Source: Elmis aenea | Taxonomy: Eukaryota; Arthropoda; Insecta; Coleoptera; Elmidae | Length of the DNA stretch: 64,000 nt | Direction: 5' to 3' | Assembly (NCBI GenBank): GCA_947652605.1 | Contig: OX393579.1 | Location: 41,174,970 to 41,238,969 of the forward strand | Shown: in pieces, positions 56,100-64,000 of the stretch | How positions within the stretch are numbered: the first letter of the stretch is position 1 | Layout of the letters: every line of letters starts with the position of its first letter | Position numbers and translations under genes: made by a program | Notes under the pieces: generated by a model | The model's database searches: none | What the model was told of the DNA's origin: nothing | Seen by the model: only the letters and a program-made list of their open reading frames with translations

Positions 56100-56290
56100 A
56101 CCGTGTAATATTGCTCCTATTGGTAGTCTCTAGAAGATTTAAGATTAGTGATTGGTTGAAAACGCAAATTTGACAGGTGAAGGGAATTTTCAGTGTATGA
56201 TTATGTTTATTGGTAGTCTCTAGCTACAGGATTTAAGATTAGTGATTGGTTGAAAACGCAAATTTGACAGGTGAAGGAAATTTTCACAAC
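56100..56290. repeat. Direct repeat, GATTGGTTGAAAACGCAAATT unit
   Basis: The block TTTAAGATTAGTGATTGGTT-GAAAACGCAAATTTGACAGG occurs at about 56,138-56,180 and again at about 56,228-56,273, with a diverged third copy at about 56,037-56,062 (TTATTGGTCGAAAACGCAAA). GATTATGTTTATTGG also recurs between them. Spacing is about 90-100 bp. Possibly a short tandem repeat. Confidence 0.55.
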
Positions 56291-57329
56291 AATCGGATAG
56301 TTATAGGTCGAAAACGGCCAAACCGCGCCATTTCCTTGGTCTGCATTACATAGAGTGAAATAGTCGTTATTGTGTAACAAAGGTTAAATCTGTTAAAGGA
56401 TAAGCTTTTTAGTATTGCAAGCTTTCAGTTGCGAACCTTTAATCTGATTCTAATATCTCGACAAATCCAAATGAGAATCTGGTAATCGCAATTTCTGCTC
56501 GCCACTCTTGAATTAAACTCTGCATCTCTCACCTCGGATACTTCACAGTTGCTCTAGTGCTGTAATACCTGGAAATAAATGTACAGGCGCTTGACAAATC
56601 TCTTTCGACCCAGTTGCTGTTGTGCGCCATTTCTTACGGTATACTAATTACTCTAGACTCTAGACTGGAGTACACGTAAAACAATGCGCAAGTTTCCTAC
56701 CACCTAATGAAGACGATTACGGACCATAAATAAAAGTGTTGGAGTAAGAGTGATAAGTGCTAGCACGAACGACAAAATAATGCGATCCGTCACAGTGCAT
56801 AATGCTAACAGTAAGCACTCGAGTGTAACTGAGTAATTGAACATTTAATTTCATTTGCCCGTCACCGTATGTGAAGTGCAACATGGAATGGATCTAGAAC
56901 CTTTAAAGTCTACTTTGAATAGAAAATTCACGTTCTGCTGACCACTAAATTAATGGCCGTGCTATTTTTAAATGCATACAAGTGGATATTCATTTTCAGA
57001 ACGTGAATAAAACTTCCTCTGCAATCAACATTTCAATAAGCATTCGTGGAACTAGAGCACAAATTAATAAATTAGTTTCAGTGTTGGCAAAAATTACAGT
57101 TGAGACGAAACTTTTTTTAGGGAGCCGTAATAAATTTTTATTAATTAGAATTTTTAGATTTGCACTATTACCGCGAGTGCGAACAAGAATGATTGATATC
57201 ATTTAATTTAACAAATAGTTGACTTTCCTTAATTCAAGCCTTGAACTATATAGGTCAAACATTTATTAATAAAAATAGCCTTAATTAACAATCTCAACTT
57301 TTGACGAATGATCTCTTGAAGAAATGCTG
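56291..57329. other. Unassigned stretch, no gene seen
   Basis: No recognised protein or repeat border. A 74-codon frame at 56,982-57,206 has an open frame on the opposite strand too and no domain. Confidence 0.35.
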
Positions 57330-58340
57330 GACCAGTTTTAGGGACCTGGCATTTGATAAAGTCTGGCATGAATGAACAATGTATAAGCTAAAGAACATGT
57401 TGCCAAAACAATATGCCGAAATATTTAAATCTTACACATCCGAACGAATTATTCGTGTCAAACAAGAGAAACAGTACTTAAACATGTGAAATATGTATAA
57501 TAGTAGAAGTACCTCAAGGCAGTGTTTTGGGACCTATTTTAAAACCTCACAATTGCAACATTTGCCGACGACACAGCCATCTTAGCTGTGGGTAATGACA
57601 ACGAAGTAGCAGTTGATAAACTTCAAAAACTATGCAACAGAGTAACTGATAGGACCAAGAGGTAGAGAGTAATAATCAATAAGAGTAAATCAACGCATCT
57701 TCACTTTACCTACAAGCAAAATGAACAATTTCCGATATCAATAAACAATGCCAACAACATCCCATATTACGATACAGCAAAACACTTGGAATTAATGAAT
57801 CGTTTTCGATGAAAATAACACTTTAAGAAAAAGAAAAGAACTTGACCTTAAATACAAAAATGTACTTTTTGATTAGAAGAATAACTGTGCTACTGTACTA
57901 ACAAATCCTAAAGCCAGTCTGGACCTATGGGATGCAGCTCTGGGAATGTGCAGCCAAAAGCAATAACGAAAAGATTCAGGTCTTTTAAAAAAGAGTGCTC
58001 GGAGGTATTGTCGATGCTGCATGGTACTTTCGAAATGACCACGTAAGCAGAGATCTGAAGATCTCAACCGTCAGCGAAGAGATCAAAAAGTTTGCAGAAA
58101 CGCATGAAGAAAGATTCCGAGCCCACGGAACACCGATGTGCTGCAACTTTTAGATACTGCTGGTTTGGAAAGAACGCTTACAAGAGTCAAACCTTTTGAA
58201 CTCGTCTAGTGTATACAGTGCTAAAGCAGAACATAGTGATTTTGTGCATAACACGTTGAACTTGTGTTTTATTGTAAGAACTAAAAGAAATACCTATGGG
58301 AACATCTTAGATAAGTACCCTTTTTTTTTAAGAATCGTAG
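57330..58340 (+). pseudogene. Jockey-like LINE, RT and C-terminus
   Basis: Plus-strand frames read DLAFDKVWHE (RT motif A region), LPKQYAEIFKSYTSERIIRV, VPQGSVLGP, TIATFADDTAILAVGNDNEV (catalytic ADD), VDKLQKLCNRVTD, then near 58,040 RDLKISTVSEEIKKFAETHE and, after a frameshift, LQLLDTAGLERTLTRVKPFE followed by LV and stop. The layout matches the insect Jockey clade and the fragments at 8.2 and 28.1 kb. Frameshifts and stops are frequent. The 5' part is missing. Confidence 0.82.
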
Positions 58341-58451
58341 ATTAAAATTGTAGGTTTGCCGCTCTAGACTTGTGCCAATATCATTTATAAAGTGAGAAAA
58401 ACATAAAGCTCCGTCCCTTCATGAATAGCAAACCTTATTTATTTTGACGTA

Positions 58452-59071
58452 CAGGGACATTCAAAATGTCTGCAACAAATAGAAAAGTTGTTTGTTATCG
58501 ATTTCTCAGAACATTTTATTGTTGATAAAAGTTGGCGCATGGATTAAAACTAATTTTAAGATGAAAACAGTTCAACGAAAATTCACATGACACTTTAAAT
58601 TATTTTTTGTGCGATCGTACTAGAAACAGCTGTTTGACGGACGCGTTAGCAGCCATAAAGTACTGCATTACCGGCGTTATCCCTAGCAACGGCCTAAAAA
58701 GTAACTTTTCAGGCCGTTACCCTTAGCAACGGCCTGAAAAGTAACTTTTACGGCCGTTGCTAAGGAGAGGGCCGGTAATGCAGTACATACGCCGTCAGTG
58801 ACAGAATGTCACGTAGTTTCTAACCTATAATTTTGAAAATTACTAAAAATTTAAATTGTTTTTAATTCTATCGCACAAAAAATGTAATATACACCTCGGC
58901 CAAAAAGTACTTTTTCGGCCTTACCAGACGCGGCCGAATAAGTGTAACTTTTTGGCCTTGATACATAAATAACTATTTATGCCACGTACCAAATTTCATC
59001 AACATTATAATCTTCTTATAAATCGATGATAAAATAATTTTTTGTTTGTTGCATCTTTCTAAATGCTTCTG
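58452..59071. mobile_element. Fold-back element split by GC-rich palindrome
   Basis: The left arm CAGGGACATTCAAAATGTCT (then GCAACAAATAGAAAAGTTG) and the right arm, ending TTGTTGCATCTTTCTAAATG-CTTCTG, are a diverged pair with TA flanks, homologous to the arms of 38,601-39,450. Between them lies the GC-rich palindrome copy at 58,603-58,984, so that family inserted into this fold-back. Confidence 0.65.
58603..58984 (+). repeat. GC-rich modular palindrome family, copy in tandem pair (1)
   Basis: It has the same block order as the copy at 24,845-25,237: GTGCGATCGTACTAGAAACA, ACGCGTTAGCAGCC, nested TTAGCAACGGCC palindromes, TCAGTGACAGAATGTCAC, TCTATCGCACAAAAAATG, CTCGGCCAAAAAGTACTTTT, and ends TTGATACATAAATAACTATT. 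The CATCTG part of the CTGTCAGTGACAG block is shortened. No coding. Confidence 0.78.
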
Positions 59072-59211
59072 TATATTTTTTTTAAATTTCTTTAATAGTT
59101 AAATATGAGCTTATTATATAGATATGGTAAATTTGTTTTATCCTAATAGCCATGTACCTTTTTGATCGCCGGTACCCGATACCTATATTTTTTTATTGTA
59201 TTGTGAAAAAT
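59072..59211. other. Spacer of the tandem duplication
   Basis: The spacer between duplicated units. 59,072-59,157 is present again at 59,730-59,816 (TTTAATAGTTAAATATGAGC ... CTAATAGCCATGTACCT). The remaining 50 bp are unique. Confidence 0.6.
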
Positions 59212-59634
59212 TAGTTTTTGTGCGATCGTACTAAAAACAGCTGTTTGACGGACGCGTTAGCAACCATAAAGTACTGCATTACCGGCCCTCTCCTTAGCAA
59301 CGGCCGTAAAAGTTACTTTTCAGGCTGTTACCCTTAGCAACGGCCGAAAAAGTAACTTTTACGGCCGTTGCTAAGGAGAGGGCCGGTAATGCAGTACACA
59401 CGCCGTCATCTGTCAGTGACAGAATGTCACGTAGTTTCTAACCTATAATTTTGAAAATTACTAAAAATTTAAATTGTTTTTAATTCTATCGCACAAAAAA
59501 TGTAATATGCACCTCGGCCAAAACGTACTTTTTCGGCCTTGCCTGTTTGCTGGCCTCGACTACGTCTCGGCCAGCAAACCAGACGCGGCCGAAAAAGTTA
59601 ACACTTTTTGGCCTTGATACATAAATAACTATTT
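59212..59634 (+). repeat. GC-rich modular palindrome family, copy in tandem pair (2)
   Basis: The most complete copy: TTTTTGTGCGATCGTACTA, ACGCGTTAGCAACCATAAAG, CCTTAGCAACGGCCGTAAAA with its complement, CACGCCGTCATCTGTCAGTG, TCTATCGCACAAAAAATGT, then CCTTGCCTGTTTGCTGGCC, CTCGACTACGTCTCGGCCAG (a further hairpin loop) and TTGATACATAAATAACTATT. The flanking right arm of the fold-back is duplicated with it up to about 59,816. Confidence 0.8.
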
Positions 59635-59816
59635 ATGCCACGTACCAAATTCCATCAACATTATAATCTTCTTATAAATCGATGATAAAATAATTTTTTG
59701 TTTGTTGCATCTTTCTGAATGCTCCTGTATATTTTTTTTTGAATTTCTTTAATAGTTAAATATGAGCTTATTATATAGATATGGTAAATTGGTTTTATCC
59801 TAATAGCCATGTACCT

Positions 59817-61031
59817 ATTATAACCGTGAACCAAAAACGACACTTTACATCAGGCCGTGAAATCGTATTGATTGAAAAATATTTAACTTTTACTACAACT
59901 GTGGAACAATATGGGTGTAAGTTTTGGTTATGAAATGAATTTTAGATTGACAGGGAAGTAATTCAACCAGTCTATTATTTTGTACTTGAATACGACAAAC
60001 TCCGATCGTAATAAATTCGTATAAATGAACTTCAATAACGAAGAAAAACGCAATAATTTTTATGCAACACAAATCTGCGACCTAATTTAAAATTGCCTAC
60101 TAATTATGGCTGTTTTGATAAACAAAACGTTTGTTTTACTAAATAAATTCATACGCAGATTATCAACTACATCAAAATATAGTAGGTATAATTTTTTTTA
60201 TGGCTTAATGCATAAAAATTCCAGTAAATAAGTCTGGGTTCAAAAATTGATTACGAATAAAATTGACGTTAAGTGATCGAATTTGCCGCATTACCGGTTA
60301 AAGAAAATTAAATTACTTAAAAAACCATTTTATCATTTGTATGAGTACTTTGTGGAAAGTATACGCATACGCGTACAACGCAATTCGCACTGGTTAAAGA
60401 TTTATGATCACTTTATCGATTTTAATTAAATTTTGTGACGGAGCATAAAAAAAGATTTTATATTCTTAAATAAACTGTGTCCAGGGCTGTCCAAACACTT
60501 CTTGTTTTTCGCTTCAGATAAAAATCAAATCTTGAGGCTATTGGAAATCAACAATATACAAGAATATTGTGTCATAGCTGTACCTTCGTAAAATTATTTT
60601 CAAACGCGTCAAGCTAAGTGCATGTTGGAATACGGGCACATTGAAGGAGCACGGAATTGTACCCATAATAAACCTCCTAGGGTGCTAAACTCGGCCGGCC
60701 GAGCTAAGAAGGAAGTGCGTGCTATTGCATTCAAAGTGTAGAGGACTTAATTGATAGAATTGGACTTTCCAGCTATTGTGTTAAAGTGTAAGAGAACTTT
60801 ATTGATCTTTGGACTTTTCTACGCTTTGGGCGAAATGTGCCACCCGAGTTTTGTAACGGTTGCGAGGTAATTCGGTGGGGATGGTTTTCCAAAAACCTTA
60901 GATTATACGGAGACTAGCTGGGCGGACGCCGTGGTCTGCGGGCGAGTTGGACTTGCTCTTCCAACGGCCCCCGTAGGGCTTTTGGAATTGTTCGTAAGTG
61001 CGTTTGTTCAACTGTCAATATCGAACCAAGT
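59817..61031. other. Unassigned stretch, possibly LTR-like at its end
   Basis: From about 60,624 the sequence is less AT-rich (TGTTGGAATACGGGCACATT, CTCGGCCGGCCGAG). Together with TGTTGGGGCTTTTGCCCCGA at about 61,369, which forms a perfect-looking hairpin, it could be an LTR of 760 bp or so, starting TGTTGG and ending CCGACA. But no flanking duplication or primer-binding site was found. The gene content is nil. Confidence 0.3.
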
Positions 61032-61255
61032 TGTTAAGTTGCGTTTGGCAACTGTTTGGATTGCGTTTGGCAACCGTTTGGGTTGCGTTTGGCAACCGTT
61101 TGAGTTGCGTTAGGCAACTGTTTGTGTTGCGTTTGGCAGCTGTTTGGGTTGCGTTTGGCAACCGTTTGGGTTGCGTTTGGCAACCGTTTGGGTTGCGTTT
61201 GGCAACTGTTTGCGCTTGGCAACTGTTTGAGTTGCGTTTGGCACATTTGAGTTTC
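61032..61255 (+). repeat. 22-bp minisatellite
   Basis: About ten head-to-tail copies of GTTGCGTTTGGCAACYGTTTG, with few variants (for example TTAGGCAACTG and a shortened copy near 61,210). Each unit is near-palindromic: TTGCGTTTGGCAA pairs with itself in part. Frames open on both strands through the array because 22 x 3 gives a periodic peptide. They are not genes. Confidence 0.9.
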
Positions 61256-61689
61256 ACCCTGTGCTATGTGAGCATTATTGTGAAAATAAGTGTATTATCA
61301 GTGTTTGTTGTTCATAAATATAATTAATGCCAAGCGAGTGTCTCACTTACTGTGTGAGTGAGTGTCTGTTGGGGCTTTTGCCCCGACAGTTTGAAGATCT
61401 TCATAATTAACCGCGACAATGTTACCACAAAGAATGAATGTCATCATTGAAATATTGATTAACGAAAAATATCTCGCACAAATAGTGACTTCACAATAAA
61501 ACTGCTAATTGAAAAACAGAGAGAGTTTACATATCGTAAATTGTAACATATCGTAGACTATGAGAAACGTTCAATCACAAATAGGAAAAAATGGGCAATA
61601 TTTTAACAGATAGGGAAATAACAAGGCACCTTGTAGAGGTAATAAAAAATTTATACTAAATCGCTGATAAGAGTTGATCTTGGTATTAA
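61256..61689. other. Unassigned stretch, no gene seen
   Basis: Contains the hairpin TGTTGGGGCTTTTGCCCCGA and then AT-rich sequence. Confidence 0.35.
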
Positions 61690-62080
61690 AATGGGCAGCA
61701 CAATCGCAACAATTAATCAGGGATTGTCATCAATACTCTTCAACATCTACCTAGAGAGCAAGTGGCCGGTGCCGCTAGGAATTTACTTAGTAGAGACAAG
61801 TTTATCGGCACTATTGTGTTCGCAAATGACAAAGCCATAATCGCCCAATCAGAAGTTAATCAACAACTCAGTATTCACAAGTTAAGTCATTGCCTTAAAA
61901 TTTAAGTGTAAAATAAGCACAAAAAAAGTCAAAGGCCATGATTTTCATAAGCAAACAACCCTTAAGATCTAAACTCGTTGGGAAAAATGCAATTTTGAGC
62001 AAGTATCTCATTTTAACAATTCAGAAGCAATTAATCATATTATTATTGCAATGAAATGCATATTAAAAAAAACAAATTAT
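61690..62080 (+). pseudogene. LINE reverse-transcriptase fragment
   Basis: Frames read INQGLSSILFNIYLE (the RQGCxLSPxLFNxYL block), DKFIGTIVFANDKAIIAQSE (FADD motif with D changed to N), ISTKKVKGHDFHKQ and NAILEQVSHF-like residues. This is the palm of an RTE/CR1-like RT. Heavily degraded by stops and frameshifts. Neither end is visible. Confidence 0.65.
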
Positions 62081-62574
62081 ATTTATTGTGCAATACGATA
62101 CAAAGGGCAATAGGAAAAAGGAAAAGAAAAGAAATACAAATTCAATATTATATAACCGTAAACATCCCTCCGAAGTTATATCGGTTTGAAAACTGGGTTT
62201 AACACTAAAAGACGTGCATCAGATTCAAGCCTCCGAAATCGGTCAAAGGATGTATGAAATTTGAACATGTAGAAAATTACGATATAAGAAATCAGCGATA
62301 CATTTTGTTAATTATTGATGGTATAAAAGATTATCAAAAAAGAAAGACGAAACATCTGCAAGAAATAAAAACTGTCGAGGAAGACGGAACCTGGAAAGAT
62401 CCGGGAAGCAATGAAATAATGATTCCAGACAGCCCAATACCGTAAAAATACCTAATAAACCTACTATTGTAGTGTAAATTATGATCAAAAATGTTGCTAA
62501 AGTTTTCTTTTTGATATCGCCATATTCAATAAGTAAGCCAAGTAAAAAAAATTGTTTTTCTGAAAAACACTTTT
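62081..62574. other. Unassigned stretch with a 63-codon frame
   Basis: The frame at 62,254-62,445 (ends WKDPGSNEIMIPDSPIP) is not recognised. It could be LINE C-terminal debris or part of a piggyBac-like N-terminal region. No context decides. Confidence 0.3.
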
Positions 62575-63030
62575 ATTACCAGCGGCTCATATATGAGCCA
62601 CATGGTTCTCCAGACAGAATACCGGTTCATATATGAGCTGCTGGTACAGACATAATTAATAATCCATTTCTTCGTGAAGTCTAAAGCAACTGCGTTCATA
62701 TTAGGTGGTGGTCTATAGGAATCTATGACTCACATTTGAGTCACGTGGGCCCAAGTTGGGACTAAGTCGAACGATTAATTGTTTTGTTTTATTTCCTTTC
62801 CTTAATATTATTATTTTATTCTAGTTAAATGAAATAAAATGTTTAGTTTGCTTTATGTTTAATGTAATCAGAATTTTTTTTTAAATGACCGAATGTCTTT
62901 TTTGGGCCATTTCACTTATATATTGCGACTCATATGTGGGACACGTAGTCTATTTGGTAAAAACCGCCCACGTATTTGTCTATTTTATGAACTCTACTAC
63001 CTACAGACCCACTTATCACGTATGAGCCAT
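62575..63030. repeat. Palindrome-rich, piggyBac-like subterminal DNA
   Basis: GGCTCATATATGAGCC at about 62,584, GGTTCATATATGAGCTG at about 62,625, GACTCACATTTGAGTC at about 62,727, GACTCATATGTGGGACACG at about 62,926 and CACGTATGAGCC at about 63,018 form a series of related palindromes. This is the same design as the palindromes in the piggyBac MITE at 42,756-43,149, but no TTAA-CCC border was found, so the class is inferred. Confidence 0.45.
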
Positions 63031-63093
63031 AAAAATCTTATTCAAAACTAATACTACATCATATTTTAGGTAACAACAAACCTGAATTATTAA

Positions 63094-63663
63094 CCTTTAA
63101 GTAGTCGCACGGCGCCGCAGAGGCGCCAAGCGTTTTTTAAATCGTTGTTACATTTTTAATAATTTTTTTGTCACTAATATCTGTTTATGTATTCCTCAAT
63201 TGTACTTTTAGGAATACGAATTATATAGTATTATTCATATTTCTCTATTTTACAGTCCGTAAAATGCAATTATGTGCTACTCGGCATGAACGCTATCATT
63301 TATGCCCTAGGGCTAAAAATCGACATTCGCAACAAATTTGTTCGCAATGCCATAAAAATATTTGTTCAGAGCATACAATAAAATTGTGCAGTGAATGCTT
63401 TGCATCCAATGTTTGATTCGTATTAAAAAAAAAAAAAAACTGTTTTTACAGTTATGTTTTATATACAGATATATATTTTTTGTATCTTATAATTTATTTA
63501 GTCATTGTTATTCTTTTTAAGATTTAGCTTATATTTCATGAATAAAGCAGTTTAACACATTTTTAAGATTTTAAGTCAAAAATATTGTTATAAAACCCCA
63601 ATGGTGCCTCCGAGGCGCCATGCGAGTAGTTATGTATACACAGTACACGCGACTAGTTAAAGG
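63094..63663 (+). mobile_element. piggyBac element reduced to C-terminal domain
   Basis: CCTTTAAGTAGTCGCACGG at the left, and the complement of CCTTTAACTAGTCGCGTG at the right, are flanked by TTAA (63,090-63,093 and 63,664-63,667). GGCGCC palindromes (CGGCGCCGCAGAGGCGCC; CCTCCGAGGCGCC) lie close to each end. Only the last 50 or so codons of the transposase are kept, in an otherwise 570-bp element. Confidence 0.82.
63264..63416 (+). pseudogene. piggyBac C-terminal cysteine-rich domain
   Basis: From the ATG at 63,264 the frame reads MQLCATRHERYHLCPRAKN, then QQICSQCHKNICSEHTIKLC and SECF near the end. The order C, C, C-x2-C, C-x2-H, C-x2-C is that of the cysteine-rich DNA-binding domain at the C-terminus of piggyBac transposases. 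It is uninterrupted and ends in TGA. Just upstream, TTTCTCTATTTTACAG looks like a 3' splice site, so it could be read as an exon, but this is speculative. The catalytic domain is absent. Confidence 0.75.
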
Positions 63664-63739
63664 TTAAATCGGAAGTATTTTTGTGTAGAATTTTACAAAA
63701 ATATTAATTAGGTCAGTGGAAAACGTGCACTTTTACATA

Positions 63740-64000
63740 TACGAGGGGGACCCAAAAATAACCGGAATTATTTTCCAAAGGGCGAGCCCCTTTTAGTTCG
63801 AGCTTCTCGTGCTAGGAGAATATTCTAGAAACCCTTCTGCATCAGCGTGCCTACTGGCGTTGCTGTGTGTTGCTGATCGGCTTCAGTGAATTTTTTTCGA
63901 AGACTCTTTCAACGCATCTGTCTATTTTGTTATGGCTAATTTACAAGAACTTGCGGCAATGACATTTTGTTTCCTGCTATGGAAAATAAATAGGAAACAA
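63740..64000 (+). mobile_element. Mariner transposon, 5' end (runs off window)
   Basis: TATACGAGGGGGACCCAAAA followed by ATAACCGGAATTATTTTCC is a mariner-type inverted terminus next to TA. The 5' untranslated region of about 190 bp leads to an ATG at 63,932. The rest lies outside the window. Confidence 0.78.
63932..64000 (+). CDS. Mariner transposase, first 23 codons (partial)
   Basis: The frame MANLQELAAMTFCFLLWKIN continues to the last base of the window without a stop. FCFLLWK resembles the first helix (KFCFLLxK) of the mariner N-terminal DNA-binding domain. Of the mariner pieces in the window, this is the only one that is still open. It cannot be known from here whether the full gene is intact. 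Confidence 0.65.
   Translation, partial: MANLQELAAMTFCFLLWKINRKQ

Noticed and set aside
61015..61257. Frames on both strands through 61.0-61.3 kb, giving periodic NCQTQ/LATVW peptides
   Set aside because: They are a by-product of the 22-bp minisatellite, which is open in several frames at once.
60624..61390. Solo LTR starting TGTTGG and ending CCGACA
   Set aside because: No flanking target duplication, no primer-binding site and no internal retroelement sequence, so kept only as a possibility.
1..64000. tRNA, rRNA and insect telomeric TTAGG arrays
   Set aside because: Looked for by eye; no tRNA cloverleaf with B-box, no rRNA core sequence and no TTAGG run was found. A covariance-model search would be needed to be certain.

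Overview
This 64-kb window looks like non-genic DNA from a large, AT-rich, repeat-filled insect genome. I recognise no host protein-coding gene, tRNA, rRNA or CRISPR array. Every protein fragment I can identify belongs to a mobile element. The mix points to an arthropod, probably an insect and possibly a beetle (inference): hAT elements with 8-bp target duplications, TTAA-flanked piggyBac elements, Harbinger, Tc1/mariner/pogo elements, several 3'-end LINE fragments, and many TA-flanked fold-back elements with CAGGGTG termini. The species cannot be named from the sequence alone.

Layout. 0.9-3.7 kb: a mariner remnant, a TIR element and an RNase H-bearing LINE tail. 4.7-5.1 kb: a complete hexamer-rich hAT MITE. 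6.4-8.9 kb: a Harbinger element with a nested fold-back, next to a Jockey-like LINE tail. 9.2-11.1 kb: a GGCCTAGGCC palindrome element and a hAT copy with an internal micro-inversion. 12.0-13.8 kb: a 1.8-kb near-perfect palindrome built of smaller modules. 14-24 kb: RTE-like RT debris, a hAT-type MITE with exact 8-bp duplications, a three-armed fold-back and a LINE with a GAA-rich tail. 24.7-25.9 kb: copies of a GC-rich modular palindrome family, which returns as a tandem duplication at 58.6-59.8 kb. 27.5-28.4 kb: a Harbinger-type MITE carrying a LINE insertion with an exact 12-bp duplication. 30-35 kb: two hAT MITEs with exact duplications, a fold-back, a LINE tail and a TAGTAGA-rimmed element. 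38-40 kb: a Tigger-like MITE with a nested fold-back. 41.5-43.8 kb: a pogo-like transposon that keeps its DNA-binding and PHD-like ends but has lost the catalytic core, and carries a piggyBac MITE. 44.5-45.7 kb: a tandem array of about 147-bp units. 47.2-50.0 kb: a hAT MITE containing a piggyBac element, which in turn contains a 1.2-kb fold-back. 52.2-55.2 kb: a CR1/Jockey-type LINE split by a hAT element that is itself split by a hAT MITE. 57.3-58.3 kb: a Jockey-like LINE. 61.0-61.3 kb: a 22-bp minisatellite. 61.7-64.0 kb: LINE debris, palindrome-rich piggyBac-like DNA, a piggyBac element reduced to its cysteine-rich domain, and the 5' end of a mariner cut by the window edge.

How the parts work together: they do not form a pathway. 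The nests give a relative order of insertion. LINEs and older DNA transposons were hit by hAT, piggyBac and fold-back elements, and the fold-back and GC-rich palindrome families are often the youngest layer. The least conventional content is the hierarchy of palindromes: fold-backs made of fold-backs, 60-83-bp modules inside their arms, and a GC-rich modular palindrome family. No functional system encoded by these repeats can be shown from the sequence.
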